From JBFKQC01 sp041627895 (GTDB lineage Bacteria > Pseudomonadota > Alphaproteobacteria > Rhodobacterales > Rhodobacteraceae): a stretch of 25,487 bases of DNA. Of the stretch, positions 1-7,843 are shown piece after piece. The notes below the pieces were generated by a model that saw only the letters and a list, made by a program, of their open reading frames with translations, searched no databases and was not told the origin of the DNA. Where the stretch lies: positions 1 through 25,487 of the forward strand of contig JBFKQC010000059.1 in NCBI GenBank assembly GCA_041627895.1, in the 5' to 3' direction. The translations under genes were made by a program, and so were the position numbers. The first letter of the stretch is position 1. The number at the start of each line of letters is the position of its first letter.

Positions 1-837
1 ATGAGCTCGACCTGGAAGATCGTCAACACCAGCTACATGATGTACCTCGCCGTGCTCGGCTCGCTGATCCACGGCCTGACCGTGCCCGGCGCGATCGAGG
101 CGGCACAGCGCCGCAACGGCTTCAACCGCGGCTGGTTCGAGTGGCTGACCAAGGCGCCCTGGGGCCACCCGGCATTCTCGGGGATGTTCCTGAGCCTGGT
201 GATGTTCGGCTTCATCGGCGGGATTTCCGGCGTCGTGCTGGGGACCGAGCAGCTGAACGTGCTGATGCACAACACGCTCTACGTCCCGGGCCACTTCCAC
301 GGTACCGTCGTCGCGGGCACCACGCTGGCCTTCATGGCGGTGTGCTACCTGCTGGTGCCGCTGCTCTTCGGGCGCGACATCATCTGGCCGACCATGGCCA
401 GGTGGCAGCCGTATTTCTTCGGGATCGGCGCGGGCGGCATCTCGCTGTTCATGATGGGCGCGGGCACGCTGGGGGTCGCGCGGCGGCACTGGGACATGGC
501 GCTGACCGACGCCGCGCATGCCTACGAGTTCCCGGCCGCGGCCTATCTGATGATGGGGCTGAACGGCATCGCGGCGATCCTGGCGGCGATCGGGGGGGCG
601 ATGTTCATCCTGGTCATCGTCGGCACGATCCTGGCCGGGCCCAAGCTTGAAGGTCCGGACGCCAAGCTGACCTTCCCGCTGCACGACAAGAGCCGCGAGG
701 CGGTGTCGGAATACGGCAGCGAACGCCATGCGAAGCTGCCGGGCACGGTGGTTCTGGTGAGCATCTTCTTCGCCGCCTTCGTGCTCTACTACTTCGTGAA
801 CTGGAAGTACCTGTCGGAACTCTGGCTGTTCAACTGA
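1..837 (+). CDS. B-type (ba3-like) heme-copper oxidase subunit I, 5'-truncated
   Basis: This is the C-terminal 278 residues of a terminal oxidase catalytic subunit; the gene continues left of the window, so the ATG at position 1 is probably internal. The helix X signature HNTLYVPGHFH (residues 90-100) carries the paired histidines H98 (high-spin heme) and H100 (low-spin heme). The HNT-x-x-VPGHFH form, as I recall from Thermus ba3 oxidase, points to B-family oxidases rather than the aa3 pattern, and it lacks NO-reductase features. Several hydrophobic helices follow, ending in a tail WKYLSELWLFN. The full family length is roughly 550-600 aa, so about half is missing. ctaB follows 25 bp downstream, and a SCO gene after that, which fits a terminal oxidase operon. 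The B-type assignment is good; whether it takes electrons from cytochrome c or quinol cannot be told because subunit II is outside the window. Confidence 0.88.
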   Translation: MSSTWKIVNTSYMMYLAVLGSLIHGLTVPGAIEAAQRRNGFNRGWFEWLTKAPWGHPAFSGMFLSLVMFGFIGGISGVVLGTEQLNVLMHNTLYVPGHFHGTVVAGTTLAFMAVCYLLVPLLFGRDIIWPTMARWQPYFFGIGAGGISLFMMGAGTLGVARRHWDMALTDAAHAYEFPAAAYLMMGLNGIAAILAAIGGAMFILVIVGTILAGPKLEGPDAKLTFPLHDKSREAVSEYGSERHAKLPGTVVLVSIFFAAFVLYYFVNWKYLSELWLFN

Positions 838-862
838 GCCAACAACCTTGGGGGGACCGCCG

Positions 863-1744
863 ATGACCGAAGCCCTGTCCATGACCGTCTCGATCCTGAA
901 GCTGAGGATCGGCTCCTTCGTCGCCCTCGCCGGGCTGGTGGGGATCCTCACGGCAGGCGGCGCCATGGGCTGGGCCGAGGCGGCGGTCTTCACCCTCGCC
1001 GTGCTGGGCGCATCCGGCGCGGCGGGGGCCTACAACCAGTATTACGAGCGCGACACCGACCGGCTGATGGCCCGCACCGCGGGCCGGCCCTTCGCCCGCG
1101 GCACGCTGAAGCCGGGCGCGATCTGGCCGGCGAGCTTCCTGGCGCTGCTCGGCGGTTCGCTCTTTGCCGCCTATGCGGTGGGCGGCGCACTGGCCACGGT
1201 GCTGGTCTTCCTCGGCGCCGCGACCTACGCGGTGGTCTACACCGTCTGGCTGAAGCGGCGCAGCGTCTGGAACGTGGTGATCGGCGGCGCCGCGGGCAGC
1301 TTCGCGCTGCTGGCCGGGGCCGCGGCGGCCTCGGAGCCCTACGGCCCGGTGATCGGCCCGGTGCCGATCCTGCTGGCCGCGGCGCTGTTCCTCTGGACGC
1401 CGCCGCATTTCTGGGCGCTGGCGGCGGCCAAGGGCGCGGATTACCGCCGCGCCGGCATCCCGATGCTGCCCGTCGTCACCCCGCACGCCGTCTGGGGGCC
1501 GGTGATCTTCGTCCACGTGGTCACGCTGGTGGCGCTGTCGCTCGGCCCGCTGTTGTACGGCATGGGGCCGGTCTACGGCGCCTGCGCCGCGGTGGGCGGC
1601 GCGCTTTTCGTGCGCGAAAGCTGGCGGCTGATGCGCCGCGACGACCGCAAGCAGGCGATGGCCACGTTCCGCGCCTCGCTCGTGCAGTTCGGACTTCTGG
1701 GCATCGGCGTGATCGCCGACCGGGCGGTGGCATGGGCGTTCTGA
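863..1744 (+). CDS. ctaB: Protoheme IX farnesyltransferase (heme O synthase)
   Basis: This integral inner-membrane enzyme of the UbiA superfamily farnesylates heme b to heme O for heme-copper oxidases. The 293-aa product is typical in length. It shows the first polyprenyl-diphosphate/Mg-binding motif around N58, E62, D64, D66 with R71 and RP (75-76), and a second cytoplasmic motif with DYRRAGIPMLPVV, plus multiple hydrophobic helices. The ATG at 863 was chosen over an in-frame TTG at 848 because a G-rich Shine-Dalgarno-like run (850-855) sits about 7 nt before it, while the TTG would place this run inside the gene. The gene lies 25 bp after oxidase subunit I and overlaps the SCO gene by 13 bp, suggesting translational coupling. 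Its presence implies that the oxidase uses heme O or heme A. Confidence 0.93.
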   Translation: MTEALSMTVSILKLRIGSFVALAGLVGILTAGGAMGWAEAAVFTLAVLGASGAAGAYNQYYERDTDRLMARTAGRPFARGTLKPGAIWPASFLALLGGSLFAAYAVGGALATVLVFLGAATYAVVYTVWLKRRSVWNVVIGGAAGSFALLAGAAAASEPYGPVIGPVPILLAAALFLWTPPHFWALAAAKGADYRRAGIPMLPVVTPHAVWGPVIFVHVVTLVALSLGPLLYGMGPVYGACAAVGGALFVRESWRLMRRDDRKQAMATFRASLVQFGLLGIGVIADRAVAWAF

Positions 1745-2562
1745 AACCTCTTGCCCTGGCGCTGGCGCTTGCGCTGCCGGGCCCGCCCGCGGCCGCCGAC
1801 AAGCTGGACTCCGAAATCGCCTTCGAGGAAAGCCAGGCGGCGATCGGCAACGCGACCGGGGCGCATGTGCTGCGCGATCACCGCGGCCGCGACCTGGCGC
1901 TGGCGGGGACGCGCGGCAAGCCGCTGGTCGTGTCGCTGATCTATACCAGCTGCGCCACCGTCTGCCCGATCGTCACCGACCACCTGCGCGACCAGGTGAT
2001 CGAGGCGCGCAAGGTGCTGGGCGAGGACAGCTTCGACGTGCTGACCTTCGGCTTCGATGCCAGCGGCGACCGGCCCGGCCAGCTCGCCGGTTTCGCCAGC
2101 ACCCACAAGCTGGCGGGCCTGCCCGGCTGGCGCATCGCCAGCGCCGACGAGGCCACGACCGAGGTGCTGCTGGCCGATCTCGGGTTTTCCTACCGCACCG
2201 CGGCGGGCGGCTTCGCCCACGTGACGCAGACCACGATCCTCGACGCCGAGGGCCGGGTCTACCGCCAGCTTTACGGCGAGGCGTTTCCGCTGCCGATGCT
2301 GCTGGAGCCGCTGAAGGATTTGACGCTGGGCCGCAGCACGCGCTCGCTGGCGCCGGCGGACCTGTGGGACCGGCTGACGTTTCTCTGCACGGTCTACAAC
2401 CCGCTGACCGGGGCCTACAGATTCGACTACGGCATCCTGTTCGGCATCTTCTTCGGCGCGCTGTCGCTGATGTTCTCGGCCTGGGTGATCTTCCGGCTCT
2501 GGCGCGAACGCCAGCGGGCGCTGCGCGGCGGGGGGACCGCGGGCCGCGGCGGGGTGGCCTGA
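1732..2562 (+). CDS. SCO1/SenC family copper chaperone with C-terminal membrane anchor
   Basis: SCO/SenC proteins are thioredoxin-fold copper chaperones or thiol reductases that help build the CuA or CuB centre of terminal oxidases. The 276-aa product has an N-terminal signal-like segment (about 1-22), the copper-binding CxxxCP motif (C74, C78) and the distal histidine H163 in GGFAHVTQ, which together form the standard Cys2His site. Unlike many SCO proteins, it ends in a hydrophobic helix near residues 230-252, followed by a basic tail (RLWRERQRALR). If the N-terminal segment is cleaved, the thioredoxin domain would be periplasmic and tethered by its C-terminus. The gene overlaps ctaB by 13 bp at its start, and its TGA shares a base with the ATG of the next gene. 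Confidence 0.92.
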   Translation: MGVLKPLALALALALPGPPAAADKLDSEIAFEESQAAIGNATGAHVLRDHRGRDLALAGTRGKPLVVSLIYTSCATVCPIVTDHLRDQVIEARKVLGEDSFDVLTFGFDASGDRPGQLAGFASTHKLAGLPGWRIASADEATTEVLLADLGFSYRTAAGGFAHVTQTTILDAEGRVYRQLYGEAFPLPMLLEPLKDLTLGRSTRSLAPADLWDRLTFLCTVYNPLTGAYRFDYGILFGIFFGALSLMFSAWVIFRLWRERQRALRGGGTAGRGGVA

Positions 2563-4163
2563 TGGCGGGACCGCGTGCCGCGCTCCGGCGCGGGTTCGAC
2601 CGGGCCGAGCGGGTGCTCGACCGCGCCTTCGGACCCGACTGGAACCCGATGTCGCAGCTCGGGGCGCTGGGCTGGTTCCTGTTCTGGATCGTCGCGGTCA
2701 CGGGCATCTACCTGTTCATCTTCTTCGACACCGGGGTGCAGGCGGCCTATGGCTCGGTCGAGTGGCTGTCGACCGACCACTGGTGGCACGCGGGCGTGGC
2801 GCGCAGCCTGCACCGCTATGCCTCGGACCTGTTGGTGCTGGTGATGTTCACCCACCTCGTGCGCGAATGGGCGAAGGACCGCTATCGGGGGGCGCGCTGG
2901 TTCTCGTGGGTGTCGGGCGTGCCGGTGATCTGGTTCGTCTACCTTTCGGGCATCACCGGCTACTGGCTGGTCTGGGACCAGGTGGCGCAATGGGTGGCGC
3001 TGACCACGACCGAGCTGCTGGACACGCTGGGCATCTTCGGCGAGCCGATCGCGCGCAACTTCCTGTCGCCGGCGACGCTGTCGGACCGGTTCTTCACACT
3101 GATGGTGTTCCTGCACATCGCGATCCCGCTTCTGCTGCTGTTGCTGATGTGGATCCACGTCCAGCGCATCGCGCTGGCGCGCACCCGGCCGCCGCGCGGG
3201 CTGGCGGCGATCACGCTGGCCGGGCTGGTCGCGGGGTCGCTGATCCTGCCCGCGCCGCTGAACGGCCCCGCCGACCTGGCCGCCGCGCCGCAGGAGATCG
3301 CGGTCGACTGGTTCATGCTCGGCCTCTATCCGGTGATCGAAAGCGTGCCGGCGGGGGTGATCTGGGCGGGCGTGGTGCTGTTCACCGTGGGCCTCGCCGG
3401 CATGCCCTGGCTGCCCGCGCGGCGCGACGCCGCCGCCGAGGTGTTCCTCGATCACTGCAACGGCTGCGAGCGCTGCGTCGTCGACTGTCCCTATTCGGCG
3501 ATCACGCTGGTGCCGCGAAGCGACGGCGCGCCGTTCCGCTGGGAGGTCGAGGTCAACCCGGACCGCTGCGTCGCCTGCGGCATCTGCATGGGCGCCTGCC
3601 CGTCCTCGTCGCCGTTCCGGCGCTCGGGCGACCTGATCACCGGGATCGACCTGCCCGACCAGCAGCTGGCCGAACTGCGCGCAGAGGTGATCGCCGGCGC
3701 CGCCGCGCTGGAGGGCGGGCCGGGCACGGGCAGGGTGCTGACGCTGGCCTGCCGCCACGGCGCGGGCGAAGGCGCGGCGCCGGGGCGCGTCGGCGTGCCC
3801 TGCACGGCGATGGTGCCGCCCTCGATGATCGACTTCATCATCAGCCGCGGGCTGGCCGACGGCGTCGCCGTCGCGGGCTGCGCCGAGCGCGAGTGCCACA
3901 ACCGGCTGGGCAAGCGCTGGACCGACGCGCGCTTTGCCCGCGAGCGCGACCCGTTCCTGCGGGCGCGCGTCCCGCGCGAGCGGGTGCTGACGGTCTGGGC
4001 CGGCCCGACCGAGGCGCCGCGGCTCGGCCGCGAGACCGCGGCCTTCGCCGACCGGCTTGCGGCGCTGCCGCCCTACGAGCGCATCCGCCCGCTGGAAGAG
4101 GACGAACGCGAGAACGGCAACGGCAACGCCAAGCAGACCCGGCGGACGGAGGCGGCGCAATGA
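2562..4163 (+). CDS. Cytochrome b / double [4Fe-4S] ferredoxin / MvhD-like fusion protein
   Basis: This 533-aa protein joins three modules. Residues about 30-285 are a cytochrome b/b6 N-terminal-like membrane domain with two His pairs spaced as in bc1 cytochrome b: H84/H98 and H185/H199, suited to two b hemes. Residues about 295-350 hold two [4Fe-4S] motifs (C299, C302, C305, C309 and C336, C339, C342, C346). Residues about 385-490 resemble the MvhD/FlpD family of hydrogenase and heterodisulfide-reductase iron-sulfur subunits, with VPCTAMV and a GCAERECHNRLGKRW segment. The C-terminus is charged and low in complexity. The start is the ATG overlapping the SCO stop, and the end overlaps the next gene (ATGA). 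A role in electron transfer between the quinone pool and a soluble or Fe-S partner is inferred; the reaction is unknown. A ferredoxin-type quinol:acceptor module is an alternative reading. Confidence 0.85.
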   Translation: MAGPRAALRRGFDRAERVLDRAFGPDWNPMSQLGALGWFLFWIVAVTGIYLFIFFDTGVQAAYGSVEWLSTDHWWHAGVARSLHRYASDLLVLVMFTHLVREWAKDRYRGARWFSWVSGVPVIWFVYLSGITGYWLVWDQVAQWVALTTTELLDTLGIFGEPIARNFLSPATLSDRFFTLMVFLHIAIPLLLLLLMWIHVQRIALARTRPPRGLAAITLAGLVAGSLILPAPLNGPADLAAAPQEIAVDWFMLGLYPVIESVPAGVIWAGVVLFTVGLAGMPWLPARRDAAAEVFLDHCNGCERCVVDCPYSAITLVPRSDGAPFRWEVEVNPDRCVACGICMGACPSSSPFRRSGDLITGIDLPDQQLAELRAEVIAGAAALEGGPGTGRVLTLACRHGAGEGAAPGRVGVPCTAMVPPSMIDFIISRGLADGVAVAGCAERECHNRLGKRWTDARFARERDPFLRARVPRERVLTVWAGPTEAPRLGRETAAFADRLAALPPYERIRPLEEDERENGNGNAKQTRRTEAAQ

Positions 4164-4678
4164 CCGCGCGGCTGCCGCACCTGGCCGCGGGCTTTGCGGT
4201 CATCCTCGCCGTGGTGCTGGGTGCCGCGGTGCTGTCGGCGCGGCCGGTCTGGCACAGCCTGCCCGCCGATCACGGGCTGCTGCGGCTCAGCTTTACCACC
4301 AGCGGCGCGCGGCGCTGCCGCGACCGCACGCCCGAGGAACTGGCCGCGCTGCCGCGCAACATGCGCCAGGACCAGATCTGCGAGCGCCGCCGCGCCCCGG
4401 TCTATGTCGAGCTCGACCTGGACGGCGCGCCGCGCCTCGCCGCGACGCTGCCGCCCGGCGGCCTGGCCGGCAGCGGCCCGTCGCGCGTCTACCGCCGCTT
4501 CGAGCTGCCGGCGGGCGCCTATGAGGTGGCGCTGCGCCTGCGCACAGATCCCGAGGCCGAGGGCTTCGCCGCCGAGACCCGCGCGACGGTGACGCTGCAG
4601 CCGGGCCAAAGCGTCGCGATCGACTATGATGGCGCCAACGCGCGGTTCGTCTTCGATCCGCCGCAGGAGGGAGAATAG
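4160..4678 (+). CDS. Unknown membrane-anchored protein of the oxidase operon
   Basis: This is a 172-aa protein I do not recognise. Residues about 8-27 form one hydrophobic N-terminal segment (signal anchor or uncleaved signal), so the rest is probably periplasmic. The mature part has two cysteines, C53 (ARRCRDRTPEE) and C74 (DQICERRRAP), in an Arg-rich stretch around LPRNMR. The C-terminal half, about 80-165, alternates hydrophobic and polar residues and reads like a beta-sandwich (YEVALRLRT, ATVTLQPGQSVAIDY). It overlaps the fusion gene upstream by 4 bp and ends 2 bp before the hemerythrin start, so it is firmly within the operon. The cysteines could bind a metal or heme, or form a disulfide. 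A role in oxidase or cytochrome b maturation is plausible only from context. Confidence 0.8.
   Translation: MTARLPHLAAGFAVILAVVLGAAVLSARPVWHSLPADHGLLRLSFTTSGARRCRDRTPEELAALPRNMRQDQICERRRAPVYVELDLDGAPRLAATLPPGGLAGSGPSRVYRRFELPAGAYEVALRLRTDPEAEGFAAETRATVTLQPGQSVAIDYDGANARFVFDPPQEGE
4665..4670 (+). promoter_or_regulatory. Strong Shine-Dalgarno site for the hemerythrin gene
   Basis: A full AGGAGG lies inside the last codons of the preceding gene, 10 nt before the ATG at 4681. It fixes the hemerythrin start and suggests that this gene is translated strongly in its own right, not only by coupling. Confidence 0.7.
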
Positions 4679-4680
4679 CC

Positions 4681-5088
4681 ATGGCCTTGCTGGAATGGCG
4701 CAAGGAATTCAGCGTCGGAGACCCGGCGGTCGACCACGAACACCGCGAACTGATCGACCTGGTGAACGCCGCCGCCGGAGCGATCCGCGACGACCGCGGC
4801 GCGGCCGAGACCGACCGCGCCTTCGGCGATCTGCTGCGCGCGATTTCGGCGCATTTCGCGCACGAGGAACGCCAGATGCGCGCCGCCGGCTACGACCAGG
4901 CGGACGAGCACAAGGCCGATCACGAACGCCTGATCGACGCGCTGCGCGACATCATGGACGACGCTCCCGCCAGCCCCGAGGCCTCGGTCGACCGGCTGGT
5001 CGAGGTGCTGGGCCAGTGGTTCACCGGGCATTTCGCCACCCACGACGCGCGGCTGCACCACAGGCTGGGCCCGCACCAGCATGACTGA
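4681..5088 (+). CDS. Bacteriohemerythrin
   Basis: Hemerythrins carry a non-heme di-iron site that binds O2 reversibly and, in some bacteria, NO. The 135-aa product is a stand-alone four-helix domain. All seven usual iron ligands can be placed: H21 (in DHEHREL), H58 and E62 (HFAHE), H77 and H81 (HKADH), and H117 and D122 (HFATHD). There is no signal peptide or membrane segment, so it is cytoplasmic. The His-rich C-terminus (HHRLGPHQHD) is slightly unusual. It sits between the unknown anchored protein (2 bp upstream) and nnrS (33 bp downstream). Supply of O2 to the oxidase, or scavenging of NO or O2 near it, are the natural hypotheses; the sequence alone does not decide between them. Confidence 0.93.
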   Translation: MALLEWRKEFSVGDPAVDHEHRELIDLVNAAAGAIRDDRGAAETDRAFGDLLRAISAHFAHEERQMRAAGYDQADEHKADHERLIDALRDIMDDAPASPEASVDRLVEVLGQWFTGHFATHDARLHHRLGPHQHD

Positions 5089-5121
5089 GCCGCCGGTGCC
5101 GCCGGCCGGGCGCCGCCGGCG

Positions 5122-6318
5122 ATGAGCACCAGCGCCGAGCGTGTCCGGCAATGGACCGGCCCGGCCTGGCTCGGCTTCGGATTCCGGCCGTTCTTCCTTG
5201 GCGGCACGCTCTGGGCGGCGCTGGCGATGGCGCTCTGGATCGTGATGCTGTCGGGCGGGCCCGGGCCGCCGACGCATCTCGACCCGGTGTCCTGGCACGC
5301 GCACGAGCTGCTTTTCGGCTATTTCGGCGCGGTGGCGGCAGGGTTCCTGCTGACCGCGGTGCCGAACTGGACCGGCCGGCTGCCGATCGTCGGCTGGCCG
5401 CTGGCGGGGCTATTCGCGCTTTGGGCGCTGGGGCGCGCCGCCATGGCGGTGTCGGCACACCTGCCGCCGCCCGTCGCGGCGGCGGCCGATCTTGCCATGC
5501 CGGCGGTGCTGGCCGCGGTTCTCGCGCGTGAGATCGTCGCGGGCCGGAACTGGCGCAACCTGATCGTGCTGGCGCTGCTGGCCGCGCTGATCCTCGGCAA
5601 CGCGGCGTTTCACGTCGAGGCCGCGCGCGGCGGTGCGGCGGCGTCGGGATACGGGCTGCGGTTCGGCCTTGCCGCCGCCGTGCTGCTGATCGCCCTGATC
5701 GGCGGGCGCATCGTGCCGTCGTTTACCCGGAACTGGCTGGCCCGGCGCGGCGACGGCATGCTGCCGGTCCCGCCGATGCAGCGTTTCGACCGCGCCACGC
5801 TGCTGGCGCTGCTTGCGGCGCTGGCGCTGTGGGTGGCGCGCCCGGACACGGCGGCCGCGGGGGCGGGCCTTGTCGCGGCCGGTCTGCTGCACGCGGTGCG
5901 GCTCGCCCGCTGGGCCGGGCACCGCACCGGCGCCGAGCCGCTGGTCTGGGTGCTGCACGCGGGCTATGCCATGCTGCCCCTCGGCGCGCTGGCGCTGGGG
6001 GCCGAGATCCTCTGGCCCGGCCGGCTGGGGACCGGCGCGCAGCATCTCTGGATGGCCGGCGCCATCGGGCTGATGAGCCTGGCGGTGATCACCCGGGCGA
6101 CGCTGGGCCATACCGGGCAGGCGCTGACCGCGGGGCCCGGCACGCTGGCGCTGTACCTGGCGCTGATCGCCTCGGTCCTGGCCCGGATCGCGGCGGGCGC
6201 GTTTCCGGCGCATGCCGGCTGGCTGCAGGCCGTGGCGGGCGCCGCCTGGATCGGCGCCTTCGGCGGCTTCGCAGTGCTCTACGGCCCGCTGCTGCTGCGC
6301 CGGCGCGGCGCCGGCTGA
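5122..6318 (+). CDS. nnrS: NnrS family multi-span membrane protein
   Basis: NnrS is a heme- and copper-containing membrane protein reported in Rhodobacter sphaeroides 2.4.3 and linked to denitrification and resistance to nitrosative stress. The 398-aa product has the family hallmarks FRPFF (21-25), WHAHELLFGY (58-67) and the AGFLLTAVPNWTG segment, followed by a long series of hydrophobic helices (about 12 expected) and WMAGAIGLMSLAVITRATLGH near residue 320. The ATG at 5122 starts just before the conserved N-terminal region. It is the last gene of the oxidase operon and converges with fumarase across only 19 bp. I saw no NnrR or FNR box before it; control probably comes from an operon promoter left of the window. 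Confidence 0.93.
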   Translation: MSTSAERVRQWTGPAWLGFGFRPFFLGGTLWAALAMALWIVMLSGGPGPPTHLDPVSWHAHELLFGYFGAVAAGFLLTAVPNWTGRLPIVGWPLAGLFALWALGRAAMAVSAHLPPPVAAAADLAMPAVLAAVLAREIVAGRNWRNLIVLALLAALILGNAAFHVEAARGGAAASGYGLRFGLAAAVLLIALIGGRIVPSFTRNWLARRGDGMLPVPPMQRFDRATLLALLAALALWVARPDTAAAGAGLVAAGLLHAVRLARWAGHRTGAEPLVWVLHAGYAMLPLGALALGAEILWPGRLGTGAQHLWMAGAIGLMSLAVITRATLGHTGQALTAGPGTLALYLALIASVLARIAAGAFPAHAGWLQAVAGAAWIGAFGGFAVLYGPLLLRRRGAG

Positions 6319-6332
6319 GGCGCCCGGGCGCC
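6319..6332. terminator. GC-only palindrome between convergent nnrS and fumarase
   Basis: A perfect 14-bp palindrome, GGCGCCCGGGCGCC, starts right after the nnrS stop and ends 5 bp before the fumarase stop, nearly filling the 19-bp gap. It could act as a hairpin for both directions. There is no U tract, so it is not a classical Rho-independent terminator. Confidence 0.4.
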
Positions 6333-6337
6333 GCCGC

Positions 6338-7843
6338 TCAGGCCAGCGCGGGCGCGCGCCGCCACTTCGCCGGGCCGCTCTTGTGGATCGAGTTGCCCTG
6401 CGTGTCGACGGCCACCGTCACCGGCATGTCCTCGACCCTGAGCTTGTAGATCGCCTCCATCCCGAGGTCCTGGAACGCCACCGGCTCGGCCGCCTTGATC
6501 GCCTTCGACACCAGATAGGCCGCGCCGCCGACGGCGATCAGATACGCCGCCTTGTGCTTCGCGATCGCCTCGAGCGCGACGGGGCCGCGTTCGGCCTTGC
6601 CGATCATCAGCTTCAGCCCGGTCGCGGACAGGATGCGGTCGGTGAACTTGTCCATCCGGGTCGAGGTGGTGGGCCCCGCGGGGCCGATCGCCTCGTCGCC
6701 CACCGCGTCCACGGGGCCGACGTAATAGATCGCGCGGCCCTTCAAGTCGACCGGCAGCCGCTCGCCCCTGTCCAGCATCTCGACCATGCGCTTGTGCGCC
6801 GCGTCGCGCCCGGTATAGAGCGTGCCCGACAACAGCAGCGTCTGACCGGGTTCGAGCGAGGCGATCACCTCGTCGTTCAGCGTGTCCAGGTCGATCCGGC
6901 GCGCATGCGCGCTGGCGCGGTCCAGCAATATCTCGGGCCAGTCCGCCAGATCGGGCGGCGCGAATTCCGCCGGCCCCGACCCGTCGAGCGTGAAATGGAC
7001 GTGCCGCGTCGCCGCGCAGTTCGGGATCAGCCCGACGGGCAGCGAGGCCGCGTGCGTCGGGAACGAGCGCACCTTGACGTCCAGCACCGTGGTCACGCCG
7101 CCGAGCCCCTGCGCGCCGATCCCCAGCGCATTGACCCGCTCGGCGATCTCCAGCCGCACCTCCTCGGTGCGGTTGCCCGGCCCGCGGCGTTTCAGCTCTG
7201 CCATGTCGATCGGGTCGTTCAGCGCCGCCTTGGCAAGCTTCATCGCCTTGTCGGCCGAGCCGCCGACGCCGATCCCCAGGATCCCCGGCGGGCACCAGCC
7301 GGCGCCCAGCGTCTCGACCGTCTGCACCACCCAGTCGGCGACCGAGGACGAGGGGTTGAGCACGGTAAAGCGCGCCTTGTTCTCGGACCCGCCGCCCTTG
7401 GCCGAGACATGGACCGACACCTTGTCGCCCGCCACGATCTCGGTCGTCAGCATCGCCGGCGTGTTGTCGCCCGAGTTCTTCCGCGCGCCCCGCGGGTCGA
7501 CCACGACCGAGGCGCGCAGCGGGTTGGTGTCCAGCAGATAGGCGCGGCGCACCGCGTCGTCGACCACGTCCTGCAGGCTGCGCGAGATGTCCAGCCGCGC
7601 CCCGGCGCCGACCTCGATGGCAACGTTGGCGGTGCCGGTGTCCTGGCAGATCGGCCGGCGGCCGATGGCGCACATCCGCGAGTTGACCAGAATCTGCGCC
7701 ATCGCGTCCCGGGCGCCGGGGTTTTCCTCGCGCTCCCAGGCGGCGGCCATGGCGCGGATGAAGTCCGGCGGGTGGAAGTACGAGATGTATTGCAGCGCTT
7801 CGGCGATCGAATCGATCAGGTCGGCTTCGCGAATCACGGTCAT
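6338..7843 (-). CDS. fumA: Class I (iron-sulfur) fumarate hydratase
   Basis: This enzyme interconverts fumarate and malate in the TCA cycle using an O2-sensitive [4Fe-4S] cluster. The 501-aa product has both the alpha-like N-terminal and beta-like C-terminal domains, as in FumA/FumB. Cluster cysteines are C66 (RPICQDTG), C184 (GWCPPGILGIG) and C276 (IPNCAATRHVHF). The C-terminal half contains GPTTSTRMDKF and GKAERG. The ATG at 7843 was chosen because it begins the conserved MTVIREADLIDSIAEALQYI start; the longer open frame upstream to 8107 has no family sequence. A G-rich run followed by AAA lies just before the ATG. The gene appears to be monocistronic, convergent with nnrS, and separated by 424 bp from the subtilase gene. 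L-tartrate or related dehydratase activity in this superfamily cannot be excluded, but the cysteine layout fits fumarase. Confidence 0.95.
   Translation of the reverse strand: MTVIREADLIDSIAEALQYISYFHPPDFIRAMAAAWEREENPGARDAMAQILVNSRMCAIGRRPICQDTGTANVAIEVGAGARLDISRSLQDVVDDAVRRAYLLDTNPLRASVVVDPRGARKNSGDNTPAMLTTEIVAGDKVSVHVSAKGGGSENKARFTVLNPSSSVADWVVQTVETLGAGWCPPGILGIGVGGSADKAMKLAKAALNDPIDMAELKRRGPGNRTEEVRLEIAERVNALGIGAQGLGGVTTVLDVKVRSFPTHAASLPVGLIPNCAATRHVHFTLDGSGPAEFAPPDLADWPEILLDRASAHARRIDLDTLNDEVIASLEPGQTLLLSGTLYTGRDAAHKRMVEMLDRGERLPVDLKGRAIYYVGPVDAVGDEAIGPAGPTTSTRMDKFTDRILSATGLKLMIGKAERGPVALEAIAKHKAAYLIAVGGAAYLVSKAIKAAEPVAFQDLGMEAIYKLRVEDMPVTVAVDTQGNSIHKSGPAKWRRAPALA

Noticed and set aside
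1..837. Nitric oxide reductase large subunit, suggested by nearby nnrS
   Set aside because: The helix X segment HNTLYVPGHFH fits B-type oxygen-reducing oxidases, and ctaB and SCO genes follow; NorB lacks these neighbours and this motif.
2427..4160. 577-codon minus-strand open frame opposite the cytochrome b fusion gene
   Set aside because: The product has no recognisable domain and is rich in Arg, His, Gln and Ala; the plus-strand gene has heme and Fe-S ligands in the right order.
2762..4678. Long plus-strand reading that would join the unknown anchored protein to 466 extra N-terminal residues
   Set aside because: The extra residues are an out-of-frame reading of the cytochrome b fusion gene. 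The ATG at 4160, overlapping the previous stop, begins a clear signal anchor.
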